Source: JAAYYM01 sp964631375 (GTDB taxonomy: Bacteria; Bacillota; Clostridia; Lachnospirales; Lachnospiraceae). Taken from it: 64,000 nt of DNA. Below are positions 54,363 to 61,471 of this stretch, in pieces. The position numbers and the translations under genes were made by a program. The number at the start of each line of letters is the position of its first letter. Positions within the stretch are counted from its first letter, which is position 1. The DNA lies in assembly GCA_964631375.1 (NCBI GenBank), contig CAZVYQ010000001.1, forward strand, positions 62,001-126,000, given 5' to 3'. The notes beneath the pieces were generated by a model, which saw only the letters and a list, made by a program, of their open reading frames with translations, did no database searches and was not told the DNA's origin.

Positions 54363-55550
54363 ATGATGAAAAGAATATCTTATATAGATGGACTAAAGGG
54401 ACTTGCCTGTATCCTTGTGTTTGTAAATCATTTCTTGATGTCGTTTTTCCCTGCATCATATCTGGGCGGTGATACTGTCTCACATATTACGGGAGGACTA
54501 GATACATACTATGCAACATCTCCGTTCTCTTTTATTACCAATGGCAATTTCTGGGTGTGTGTCTTTTTTATTTTGAGTGCCTACATACTCAGCCTCAAGA
54601 TTTTCCGGAATTCAGACTCTGACAATGCTTTGGAAAGTATCTCAAACAGTTTTATCAAACGCTATTTTCGCTTATTCTTTCCTGTATTTTGTATCTGTGT
54701 CCTGATTTTAATCTTCACCAGACTAGGATGGTTCTTCAACGGAGCTGCTGCTGCAATTACGGGTTCAGGACTGATGCTTGGCAGATATGAACATCCGTTG
54801 TCTCTTTATGAATTAATCTCCTGTTCTTTCGCCAAAATCTGGTTTCAGTCAGATGAAACCTTTTCTAACTCCTTCTGGATGCTCAGTACACTTTTTTTAG
54901 GCGGCTTTATGTCCTGTATCCTTAGTATCATGGCAGGAAAGCGTCGCCGCAGAATGCTGTTCCTATATGGTTTCTTTGCACTTATTTTATTACATCTGGA
55001 CAGTCTATATCTATCCTTTGTATTGGGCACATCACTTGCATACATAACAGCTAGATATGACGCAATACTGGAACGGATCAGACAATCTGTTTTATGGCGG
55101 ATCATTGCTGCGTTATGCCTTTTCACAGGCTTGTTTCTCGGTGGATATCCTTCCGGAGTTGTTCCTGAAAATATCTATCGTTATTTGAATCATCTGCCTT
55201 CTACATTGACACCCTATAAGATTTATCATATTATTGGGGCTTTCCTTCTGGTATTGGCAGTTTTATGTCTTCCCTTGATTCAGCGGGCACTTTCACTTCG
55301 TCCAATGTTATTTTTGGGAGATATTTCTTTTGCAGTCTATTTATTGAACCTGCCCTTAATATTTTCTTTTTCGTCCGGTATGCTTCTATGGATCATTCGA
55401 TATACAGATCAATACATCTTCAGCAGCTTTTTGATTTTCTTGTCATCAGCAGCCCTTCTGGTATTATGTTCCTTTCTGTTTCATCATTATGTGGAACCCA
55501 TCTGTGATAAGGCAACATCTGTTATTGTATCTTTTTTCAAACTTTCCTAA
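54363..55550 (+). CDS. Acyltransferase family 3 membrane protein (OafA/YrhL-like)
   Basis: The 395-aa protein has ten or eleven predicted helices. It starts with the family pattern 'YIDGLKGLACILVFVNHFLM', where the His after the first helix is catalytic in this family, and has 'YFRLFFPVFCICVLI' as the Arg motif. It usually O-acetylates sugars or peptidoglycan. GGGAGG lies about 11 bases before ATG 54363. Having both an acyltransferase-3 and an MBOAT/SGNH pair in one unit suggests two modifications of the same surface glycan. Confidence 0.88.
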   Translation: MMKRISYIDGLKGLACILVFVNHFLMSFFPASYLGGDTVSHITGGLDTYYATSPFSFITNGNFWVCVFFILSAYILSLKIFRNSDSDNALESISNSFIKRYFRLFFPVFCICVLILIFTRLGWFFNGAAAAITGSGLMLGRYEHPLSLYELISCSFAKIWFQSDETFSNSFWMLSTLFLGGFMSCILSIMAGKRRRRMLFLYGFFALILLHLDSLYLSFVLGTSLAYITARYDAILERIRQSVLWRIIAALCLFTGLFLGGYPSGVVPENIYRYLNHLPSTLTPYKIYHIIGAFLLVLAVLCLPLIQRALSLRPMLFLGDISFAVYLLNLPLIFSFSSGMLLWIIRYTDQYIFSSFLIFLSSAALLVLCSFLFHHYVEPICDKATSVIVSFFKLS

Positions 55551-55557
55551 CTTGCTA

Positions 55558-55585
55558 TTGTAAAGCCTCTGTTTTCTTGTATACT
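55558..55585 (+). promoter_or_regulatory. Promoter of the ECF S-component gene
   Basis: TTGTAA (55558-55563), 16 bases, TATACT (55580-55585) on the plus strand. The leader is about 30 bases, too short for a riboswitch. Confidence 0.5.
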
Positions 55586-55620
55586 GAATACAATCAGTTT
55601 ATGTCACAGAGGAGGTCAAT

Positions 55621-56205
55621 ATGAAAAAAGAACGTTCAACCAAATTCATTGTAACCGCAGCACTATTAGCTGCTTTTTCCTGCGTTGCGACCATGATCAT
55701 CAAAATCCCAACGCCAACATTCGGTTATATCCATCTGGGTGATGCCCTGGTTCTTTTATGTGGTATGATATTGGGACCTGTCTATGGTGGACTTGCTGCC
55801 GGAATCGGCTCTATGCTTGCTGATTTGTTTTCAGGCTATGCAGCATTTGCTCCTGCCACATTAATCATCAAAGCCCTTACTGCTGTCATTGCCGCATTGC
55901 TGTTTCGTGGAATTCGAAAGTTGTCAGTTAAGGGAAATACAACTACCACCTCATATCTTGGATTGATTATTTCAGGTGCTGTTGCCGAATCTTTTATGGT
56001 CATCGGCTACTTTGTATTTGAGATCTTTCTAGCCATGCTGTCAAGCGGTGCTTTTAACGGTACTACCTTTGCGGCAGGTGTCAGTTCTTCTGCAACAGGT
56101 ATTCCCTTTAATATTGTACAGGGTTTTGTCGGTATTCTGATCACCCTCGTTTTATTCCCGATATTGAATAAAATTCCTGACGTTAAGGATTGGATACAGG
56201 CATAA
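55621..56205 (+). CDS. ECF transporter S component (PF12822-type)
   Basis: The 194-aa protein has six helices. 'PTPTFGYIHLGDALVLLCG' and 'GPVYGGLAAGIGSMLADLFSGY' are hallmarks of the vitamin/pyrimidine ECF S-subunits (HmpT/PdxU-like). With no ATPases or EcfT beside it, this is a group II S component that would share the cell's general ECF module. The substrate cannot be read from the sequence. AGGAGG precedes ATG 55621. It ends at a bidirectional terminator shared with the pspC operon. Confidence 0.9.
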   Translation: MKKERSTKFIVTAALLAAFSCVATMIIKIPTPTFGYIHLGDALVLLCGMILGPVYGGLAAGIGSMLADLFSGYAAFAPATLIIKALTAVIAALLFRGIRKLSVKGNTTTTSYLGLIISGAVAESFMVIGYFVFEIFLAMLSSGAFNGTTFAAGVSSSATGIPFNIVQGFVGILITLVLFPILNKIPDVKDWIQA

Positions 56206-56234
56206 AAAATAGAGCCAAACGGCTCTATTTTTTT
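56204..56234. terminator. Bidirectional intrinsic terminator
   Basis: TAGAGCC, an AAAC loop and GGCTCTA, flanked by A6 and T7, serve the ECF S gene (plus) and the pspC operon (minus). Confidence 0.9.
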
Positions 56235-56248
56235 CAGCATATCTTCTA

Positions 56249-56452
56249 TCAGTACTGTACCGGATGTTCCGGCATTACAATTGCCGCAATAAGATATGCA
56301 ATGATTCCGCCTCCGGTTAAGGCGATCAATACCATAATCAATCGTACAATGGTCGGATCCATATGCAGATACTCAGCAAATCCTCCACATACTCCACATA
56401 TCACTCTGTCATTTCTTGATTTGTATAACCTCTTAATCTCGTCCTGCATCAT
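56249..56452 (-). CDS. PspC-domain membrane protein
   Basis: The 67-aa protein is a single PspC domain: 'RLYKSRNDRVICGVCGGFAEYL' followed by two hydrophobic segments (about residues 32-60) and a short tail. PspC proteins are small envelope-stress related membrane proteins. GGAGGAG precedes ATG 56452. Last gene of padR-HAAS-DUF4097-pspC, 32 bases after the DUF4097 gene. Confidence 0.9.
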   Translation of the reverse strand: MMQDEIKRLYKSRNDRVICGVCGGFAEYLHMDPTIVRLIMVLIALTGGGIIAYLIAAIVMPEHPVQY

Positions 56453-56483
56453 TTACTCCTCCTTTTCTACATTATAATATTAT

Positions 56484-57461
56484 TTAATTAAAATTAACAG
56501 ATATATTTGCCATGGAACATTCCATATCCATTAGCTGTTCTGCACTATTATCAATTTTCCTGTCTCCGGTTATTCCGGTGAACCGTCTGCCTTCGATCTC
56601 TACCGTTCCCATGGAACATTCAATGCGATAATCGAAATCTTCCTCATCACCATCCAGATTCAGTTCTACACTTCCCATATTACAGTTAATATCCACGTCT
56701 TTGTTGATACTTCCCTGATAATATACAGAGCCAAGACCTACCTCATACTTGACATCTCCTAATACACAATCCTTGAAGTCTGCCACTCCTGCTCCCACTT
56801 GTATATCTGCTGAAGAAGCCTTGATCGCTTTTCCTTTTAATTCTCCTGCTCCAAGCTCGATTGACAAATCATTCGTCTGAATATCTTCGATTCTGCCTGC
56901 TCCTGCACCCAATTCAATGTCTGTGTCCTGTAGCTTAACACCCTTTGGAATATATAGGGTGACGTGTTGTTTTCTAAAAGTGTTGTCATCATCTGATATT
57001 CCTCTGCAATAAATATGCAGCACCTGGTCCTTTCGATAGCATTTCACTCGATAAACCTGATCTGTTTCCAACAGGAATTCATCCTCTTCTGTTTCGCAGA
57101 TATTCAATTCTCCGGCTCCCAGATGTACATCGATCGAATCTATGTCATCAGCTGTTCCCAGACTCTCATCCTCATAATCAATCATATCTGATGAATCCAG
57201 ATCCTCTGATATATTATATCCGGTATCAAAATCATCCATATCGAAATCATCTGTATCATAGTCATCCACATCAACACCATCCGAATCAACGGCTATGTGT
57301 AATCCCTGAGGAGATATATCTACACAATGAAATCCACCATTCTGTCCTATATTCACAACCTGTCGAATGCCTCCAAATACTGCACCCAGAACAAAGAAAA
57401 CCAAACCAATTGCTGCCACAATGCCTGCAGTAAATAAACATCCCTTTATGAATCTGTTCAT
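56484..57461 (-). CDS. DUF4097-family membrane-anchored beta-strand protein
   Basis: The 325-aa protein has one N-terminal helix (about residues 7-30), an Asp/Glu-rich linker (about 60-105), then a repetitive beta-strand domain with units such as 'VHLGAGELNICET' and 'IELGAGAGRIEDI', typical of DUF4097 adhesin-like proteins (right-handed beta fold). ATG 57461 overlaps the HAAS gene stop as ATGA and has AAGGAGG 7 bases upstream, so the earlier ATG at 57497 is not used. It probably faces outward and acts with the HAAS and PspC proteins; function unknown. Confidence 0.85.
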   Translation of the reverse strand: MNRFIKGCLFTAGIVAAIGLVFFVLGAVFGGIRQVVNIGQNGGFHCVDISPQGLHIAVDSDGVDVDDYDTDDFDMDDFDTGYNISEDLDSSDMIDYEDESLGTADDIDSIDVHLGAGELNICETEEDEFLLETDQVYRVKCYRKDQVLHIYCRGISDDDNTFRKQHVTLYIPKGVKLQDTDIELGAGAGRIEDIQTNDLSIELGAGELKGKAIKASSADIQVGAGVADFKDCVLGDVKYEVGLGSVYYQGSINKDVDINCNMGSVELNLDGDEEDFDYRIECSMGTVEIEGRRFTGITGDRKIDNSAEQLMDMECSMANISVNFN

Positions 57462-58174
57462 ACCACTACCTCCTTTTTGCGGAAAGGTCTGCCGCATACA
57501 TATACAATACCTTTAAAAATAGCCGGCAAAGCTTTGCCACATAATAGAATGACTAATATCATGAACAAAATTCCAAGTGCTACAAACAGCAATGCCAATC
57601 CAAATAACACAAAACTTGCAAACGGAATCGTTGTAAGATTGACTGATGCAATGATTCCAAGGAGAACCGCTACAGCAATAAATGCGATCGATGCAACTGC
57701 AAGCCCAAGGATCAGACTGAAAATAATAGAGAAAATTGCAATGATAATTGAAAAAACACTTGTAATCAATCCTATCGCTACAGGTAATGCAATTGGAATC
57801 AGCAGTATGGCAAGTATCACCATAAATGCTGTCTTCCATGGATCATTCTTGGGTGGAGTATAGCCTCCTCCATTTTGAGTATGATCATCTTGATTTTGTG
57901 TCTGACTGTTCTGTTGCTGTTGATGATTGTTCTTCTGATCTTCCTTCTGTTGTTCTGTCGGCTTCACTGCCGGTATTTGAACCGGTGGAATGTCTGCCTT
58001 AATATTCTTTGCTGTCTCCTCCGGAGATCCCAATTCCCGAATCACCTGTTCTTCGTTCTCTATTCCTGCTTCATCAAAGTAGTCTGCGTAATATTTCAAA
58101 GCATCTGTTCTTTCATTGACAGGAAGGTCTCCAAGCAATGTGCCTAACTGCTGCATAAACTCTGCTCTATTCAT
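57458..58174 (-). CDS. HAAS-domain (DUF1700) membrane protein
   Basis: The 238-aa protein starts with a helical HAAS domain (1-65, 'FMQQLGTLLGDLPVNERTDA'). A Gln/Asn/Pro-rich linker (70-110) and three or four hydrophobic helices follow (about 115-225). In Firmicutes this family is encoded right after PadR regulators, as here (8-base overlap). It is thought to pass an envelope signal; no enzymatic motif is visible. Confidence 0.9.
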   Translation of the reverse strand: MNRAEFMQQLGTLLGDLPVNERTDALKYYADYFDEAGIENEEQVIRELGSPEETAKNIKADIPPVQIPAVKPTEQQKEDQKNNHQQQQNSQTQNQDDHTQNGGGYTPPKNDPWKTAFMVILAILLIPIALPVAIGLITSVFSIIIAIFSIIFSLILGLAVASIAFIAVAVLLGIIASVNLTTIPFASFVLFGLALLFVALGILFMILVILLCGKALPAIFKGIVYVCGRPFRKKEVVV

Positions 58175-58493
58175 CTTTATCGCCTCCTATAAACATGCTT
58201 GAAATCTTTGCGGAATACTCATTCCATTCTGTCTCATATGAATGTAATTGTGTAAAGCCCTTGTCGGTCAGCTTATAATAACGCCTGTTTCTTCCTCCAC
58301 ACTCTACATCATATACCTCCAGGCAATCATCCTTTTGCAGCCTGCGAAGTACCGGATACAAAGTTGATTCAGAAATCTCAATTACGCGTCTTACATCTTG
58401 TGTAATCTTGTAGCCGTATGTGCCGTCTCTTTCCTTCGCCACAACCGCCAGAACGATTGCATCCAGTAGAGCGGCGCCTGTATTGAACACCAT
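58167..58493 (-). CDS. PadR-family transcriptional regulator
   Basis: The 108-aa winged-helix protein shows 'AIVLAVVAKERDGTYGYKI', 'STLYPVLRRLQKDDCLEVYD' and 'GGRNRRYYKLTDKG', the PadR core with its wing. It is short (PadR-s1 group). It is first gene of its operon, with a perfect palindrome between the -35 and -10 of its own promoter, so autorepression is likely. AAAGGAG precedes ATG 58493. Confidence 0.95.
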   Translation of the reverse strand: MVFNTGAALLDAIVLAVVAKERDGTYGYKITQDVRRVIEISESTLYPVLRRLQKDDCLEVYDVECGGRNRRYYKLTDKGFTQLHSYETEWNEYSAKISSMFIGGDKDE

Positions 58494-58536
58494 GGTATCA
58501 GCTCCTTTTCATGTGTATTCTCTTGAATATGTGCTT

Positions 58537-58565
58537 ACTATACGTCGTATAATATTGGTTGTCAA
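58537..58565 (-). promoter_or_regulatory. padR promoter with central palindromic operator
   Basis: TTGACA (58560-58565), 17 bases, TATAGT (58537-58542) on the minus strand. TATACGTCGTATA (58539-58551), a 13-bp perfect palindrome around one base, covers the -10 and spacer and is the probable PadR operator. Confidence 0.75.
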
Positions 58566-58574
58566 TAAGCATAC

Positions 58575-58597
58575 GTCACATCGTGACAATTGTCACG
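58575..58597. promoter_or_regulatory. Cluster of GTGAC/GTCAC half-sites
   Basis: GTCAC (58575-58579), GTGAC (58583-58587) and GTCAC (58592-58596) form overlapping inverted repeats. The core CGTGACAATTGTCACG (58582-58597) is a 16-bp perfect palindrome resembling GTGA-N6-TCAC of CRP/FNR-type sites, centred about 60 bases upstream of the predicted padR start. Confidence 0.55.
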
Positions 58598-58622
58598 CAA
58601 GGTTATGACACTTGTGGGTAAC

Positions 58623-58653
58623 AAAAAGGTCTGCATCATCTGCAGACCTTTTT
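58623..58653. terminator. Bidirectional-looking intrinsic terminator
   Basis: A5 plus GGTCTGCA, a 5-base loop and TGCAGACC plus T5. It lies 9 bases after the zinc-ribbon gene stop (minus strand). Confidence 0.88.
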
Positions 58654-58661
58654 GTCTCCGA

Positions 58662-58904
58662 TCAGCCACAGGAAAGGTGTACCTTATGGCAATATGGACA
58701 TTCGTATTCATCAGCATTCAGATCCGTTATGATAAATGCCTTTCCACAGGATGGATTTTGACAGGCAAACATAAATCCTCCCTTGACATTTCCCTCAGCC
58801 TTTAGTCCCATTACACGTGTCTTACTGCCGTTTGTGCCTGATATACCTCCATTAACCATACCAAGTGCATCATCGCCCAGTGAATATCCCATTTTCTCTG
58901 CCAT
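58662..58904 (-). CDS. Zinc-ribbon peptide with double-glycine leader-like N-terminus (80 aa)
   Basis: Residues 1-20 read MAEKMGYSLGDDALGMVNGG, which looks like a bacteriocin/Nif11-type leader ending in Gly-Gly. Residues 48-74 carry CxxxxCG and CPYC, a zinc-ribbon pattern, with a final Cys near the C-terminus. GGAGGG stands 7-8 bases before ATG 58904. It is followed by a strong terminator and appears monocistronic, 145 bases after the DUF4173 gene. No peptidase-ABC exporter or modifying enzyme is nearby. Function not known: either an exported peptide or a cytosolic zinc protein whose Gly-Gly is coincidental. Confidence 0.7.
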   Translation of the reverse strand: MAEKMGYSLGDDALGMVNGGISGTNGSKTRVMGLKAEGNVKGGFMFACQNPSCGKAFIITDLNADEYECPYCHKVHLSCG

Positions 58905-59049
58905 ACATAACCCTCCTGTTCTTTTTTTATTACTGCATTACCAATGCCTTCGTTACATAGCATTGATGAAAGTAAGATCATTTGTTTCTCTGAATATATA
59001 CGTTTGAATATGAATTTCATCACAAGACGAAAATTGTCTTTATGATTGA

Positions 59050-60606
59050 TCATTGTTGCCGTGTAGCCCTTTGAGCCAGATGATAAGATAGATTCCATGT
59101 TCTAAAATTCATCTCGGGGACTGTCATATTCAACTCCTCGTGCAGCGAATACTGCGTATTCTCATACTGAAGCATATCCTCTTCATTCATATATTGTATC
59201 ATAGCAGGAATCTTATCGGCTGACAATCTGTGCAGATAATCATAATCCATATGGAAGGTGCTGTCTGCATGTGCCTTTGTCAGGTTATACTTGACAATCC
59301 ATGCATCCTGATGACTAAAAGACAGCCATAAATAGGCACATGTCACTACAATCATACAGTATCGAAACAAGGGAAACGTCGGCTTGAATATGCTGATTAC
59401 AATTCCTGTCAGTATAATCGTCAATACAGCCAGACTCCATAATACCAATACTCTCAAAAACGTCAGACAATACGCATTGACATATAATAGCATACGATAT
59501 ATTGAGGATGCAATCATAATGTAGGTACAAACTGATAGAATTGTAAGTATCAATTTTAGCACTTTATTTTCTCTAAATCTATGAAGGCACACAAGTACCA
59601 TAACCAAATTCATAAGACAGACAAAGAGTAGCTGAAAATATCCCTGTCTTGCATATTGTGCATAGGAATATCCATTTGGCAATTTCATTCCGCCTAAAAA
59701 GAGATATACGATCTGTATCAGACAGAACACCAGATAGACTACTGTCAGAACAGAAGTAAACGTAATTGCAATAATAGGCTCACCTGTTCTTTGATCAGTC
59801 ACCTCTTCCCGTAGATCCTTGCTGATGACAGAGCAAAGATATGCATATGCTCCGAAAAACACAAAGATGGTCATAAATATAACACCAAATACATCTCCCG
59901 GTACCAGACTTCTGATATCAAATACCTTTTCCAACAGTCGTCCAAATACCACATCTGCAGATGACAGCAATGCAAGTACAATGAGCAGCAATGGAATGGT
60001 TATGAAAATACCATACCAAATATATTTTCCTTTACCGTTCGACTCCTTACCTCTATGTTTGAGAAAATAATCAAAATGTCCAAATGGTTGAAACAGATGT
60101 GCAATTGCAGAAATCGCAGTGTAAAAAACTGCTCCGAGATATTTTCCGAAATCCCATTTTTGATCCTCGTAGGTTTGGTGTATTAAAAAGCTTCCGATCA
60201 ATAGTAGAATCCCACACATGTTGAAAAAATGAATCGGAAATGAATCCGTACAAAATGTGGATATCCCTAACAAAACAGAGCAGATTATGTAAAAAAAGGT
60301 TTCCTTTTTACATGAGATATCCAGTAGCTTCATACAATAAATAAAATAACAGTAGGTTCCGCCCACAAAAAAAGGGAAGGTAATCCCCTGCATATTTTTA
60401 TATAGACAAAATGTATAAAAAACTGCATAAATCAATGTAACAAGTGCAATTTGACCAAAGTGGTCACGCACTCCTTGGATTCTCAGCTGTGACTCAGAAA
60501 AAACCTGTTGTCTAGGTTGTTTTGTCTCTGTCTGCATCATGATCTCCTGTACATTTTTCTCCGAATCGTTATTCATTATGAAGTCCTCATTCTCTCGTTC
60601 TGACAT
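59050..60606 (-). CDS. DUF4153/DUF4173-like polytopic membrane protein
   Basis: The 518-aa protein has a polar N-terminus of about 45 residues, then about twelve hydrophobic helices to around residue 440. The last part is soluble ('HADSTFHMDYDYLHRLSADK', 'DAWIVKYNLTKA'), as in the DUF4153/DUF4173 family. No catalytic motif is evident. GGAGG precedes ATG 60606. It starts 3 bases after the XRE gene and is the third gene of the DUF2975-XRE-DUF4173 unit. Confidence 0.8.
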   Translation of the reverse strand: MSERENEDFIMNNDSEKNVQEIMMQTETKQPRQQVFSESQLRIQGVRDHFGQIALVTLIYAVFYTFCLYKNMQGITFPFFVGGTYCYFIYCMKLLDISCKKETFFYIICSVLLGISTFCTDSFPIHFFNMCGILLLIGSFLIHQTYEDQKWDFGKYLGAVFYTAISAIAHLFQPFGHFDYFLKHRGKESNGKGKYIWYGIFITIPLLLIVLALLSSADVVFGRLLEKVFDIRSLVPGDVFGVIFMTIFVFFGAYAYLCSVISKDLREEVTDQRTGEPIIAITFTSVLTVVYLVFCLIQIVYLFLGGMKLPNGYSYAQYARQGYFQLLFVCLMNLVMVLVCLHRFRENKVLKLILTILSVCTYIMIASSIYRMLLYVNAYCLTFLRVLVLWSLAVLTIILTGIVISIFKPTFPLFRYCMIVVTCAYLWLSFSHQDAWIVKYNLTKAHADSTFHMDYDYLHRLSADKIPAMIQYMNEEDMLQYENTQYSLHEELNMTVPEMNFRTWNLSYHLAQRATRQQ

Positions 60607-60609
60607 TTA

Positions 60610-60819
60610 TTATTCCTCCTTGCGATATTCCAATATATCTCCGGGCTGACAGTTCAAAGCCTCACAAATAGCCTCCAGAGTTGAAAATCTGATTGCCTTT
60701 GCTTTGTTATTTTTCAAAATCGACAGATTTGCCATTGTGATGTCAACCTTTTCTGCCAGTTCAGTCAATCCCATTTTTCTCTGTGCCATAACAACGTCCA
60801 AATTCACTATGATTCCCAT
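60610..60819 (-). CDS. XRE-family (YozG-like) helix-turn-helix regulator
   Basis: The 69-aa single-domain protein reads 'MGLTELAEKVDITMANLSIL' then 'IRFSTLEAICEALNCQPGDI', the Cro/C1 five-helix fold. This short form is regularly encoded next to DUF2975 membrane proteins (as Bacillus yozG). It probably binds the dyad upstream of the operon. GGAG precedes ATG 60819. Confidence 0.92.
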   Translation of the reverse strand: MGIIVNLDVVMAQRKMGLTELAEKVDITMANLSILKNNKAKAIRFSTLEAICEALNCQPGDILEYRKEE

Positions 60820-60849
60820 ATGGTATCATCTCCATTTCAGTATGATATC

Positions 60850-61329
60850 TTAGATTGTCAGTTCATTTTCTTCTTCAATCTTCCATGCCTTATATAACAG
60901 ATGCGATAATGCGGCAGCTAAAACCGTGAGTGAAATACCCATGAACACCACCAACAGCATGATAATGAAGATTCCAGGGTGATTCATATTCATCAACAGC
61001 AATACTACATTTCCTACCATTACCATGGCAGAATCCAACGCAGCCAGCTGGCTGATACGTTTCAGTCGAATACTGTTATTCTCACAAAAAGAATGATCTG
61101 CCTCTATATTTTGACAAATCCCCCAAAAGATAATCAGTACAGCATAACATGGGATCGCTGTCACCCAGGCAAAGAACAGCCATGGATAATACCAGTTTGA
61201 AAATTCAGGCGCAGACACCACCAATGCTCTTCCCCAAAATGGGATAATTAAAAAGTAAATGAGGAGTCCGATTATACCGACTCCAATCGTAATCACCTTT
61301 AACCATCTGGCTAAATGTCTCTGTTCCAT
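60850..61329 (-). CDS. DUF2975 membrane protein
   Basis: The 159-aa protein has four helices (about residues 10-30, 48-70, 95-112 and 117-142) and the family segment 'CQNIEADHSFCENNSIRLKRI' between helices 2 and 3. It is encoded 30 bases ahead of the XRE regulator, the typical pair. The role may be to sense the membrane state or to sequester the regulator; unproven. GAGAGG precedes ATG 61329. Confidence 0.9.
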   Translation of the reverse strand: MEQRHLARWLKVITIGVGIIGLLIYFLIIPFWGRALVVSAPEFSNWYYPWLFFAWVTAIPCYAVLIIFWGICQNIEADHSFCENNSIRLKRISQLAALDSAMVMVGNVVLLLMNMNHPGIFIIMLLVVFMGISLTVLAAALSHLLYKAWKIEEENELTI

Positions 61330-61382
61330 AATATCTACCTCTCTGTCTCTGAAATTCGATCTACGGATCCGATGTAGTTACC

Positions 61383-61422
61383 GTGACGTTGTCACTATAT
61401 CACCTTTCGAAACGAATGTCAA
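61383..61422 (-). promoter_or_regulatory. Promoter of the DUF2975-XRE-DUF4173 operon with GTGAC dyad
   Basis: TTGACA (61417-61422), 17 bases, TATAGT (61394-61399) on the minus strand. GTGAC-GTT-GTCAC (61383-61395) overlaps the -10 and start region and shares its arms with the cluster upstream of padR. Confidence 0.7.
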
Positions 61423-61430
61423 TATATTAT

Positions 61431-61445
61431 TATCGTTTTACGATA
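61431..61445. promoter_or_regulatory. Inverted repeat, probable XRE operator
   Basis: TATCG-TTTTA-CGATA lies 8 bases upstream of the -35 box of the DUF2975 operon, a position suited to activation or autoregulation by the XRE protein. Confidence 0.55.
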
Positions 61446-61471
61446 TATTTAGATCGAAATACAACAAAACA

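Noticed and set aside
59024..59040. AAGAC/GTCTT hairpin at the end of the DUF4173 gene
   Set aside because: Only 5 bp of stem and no T-run; not supported as a terminator.
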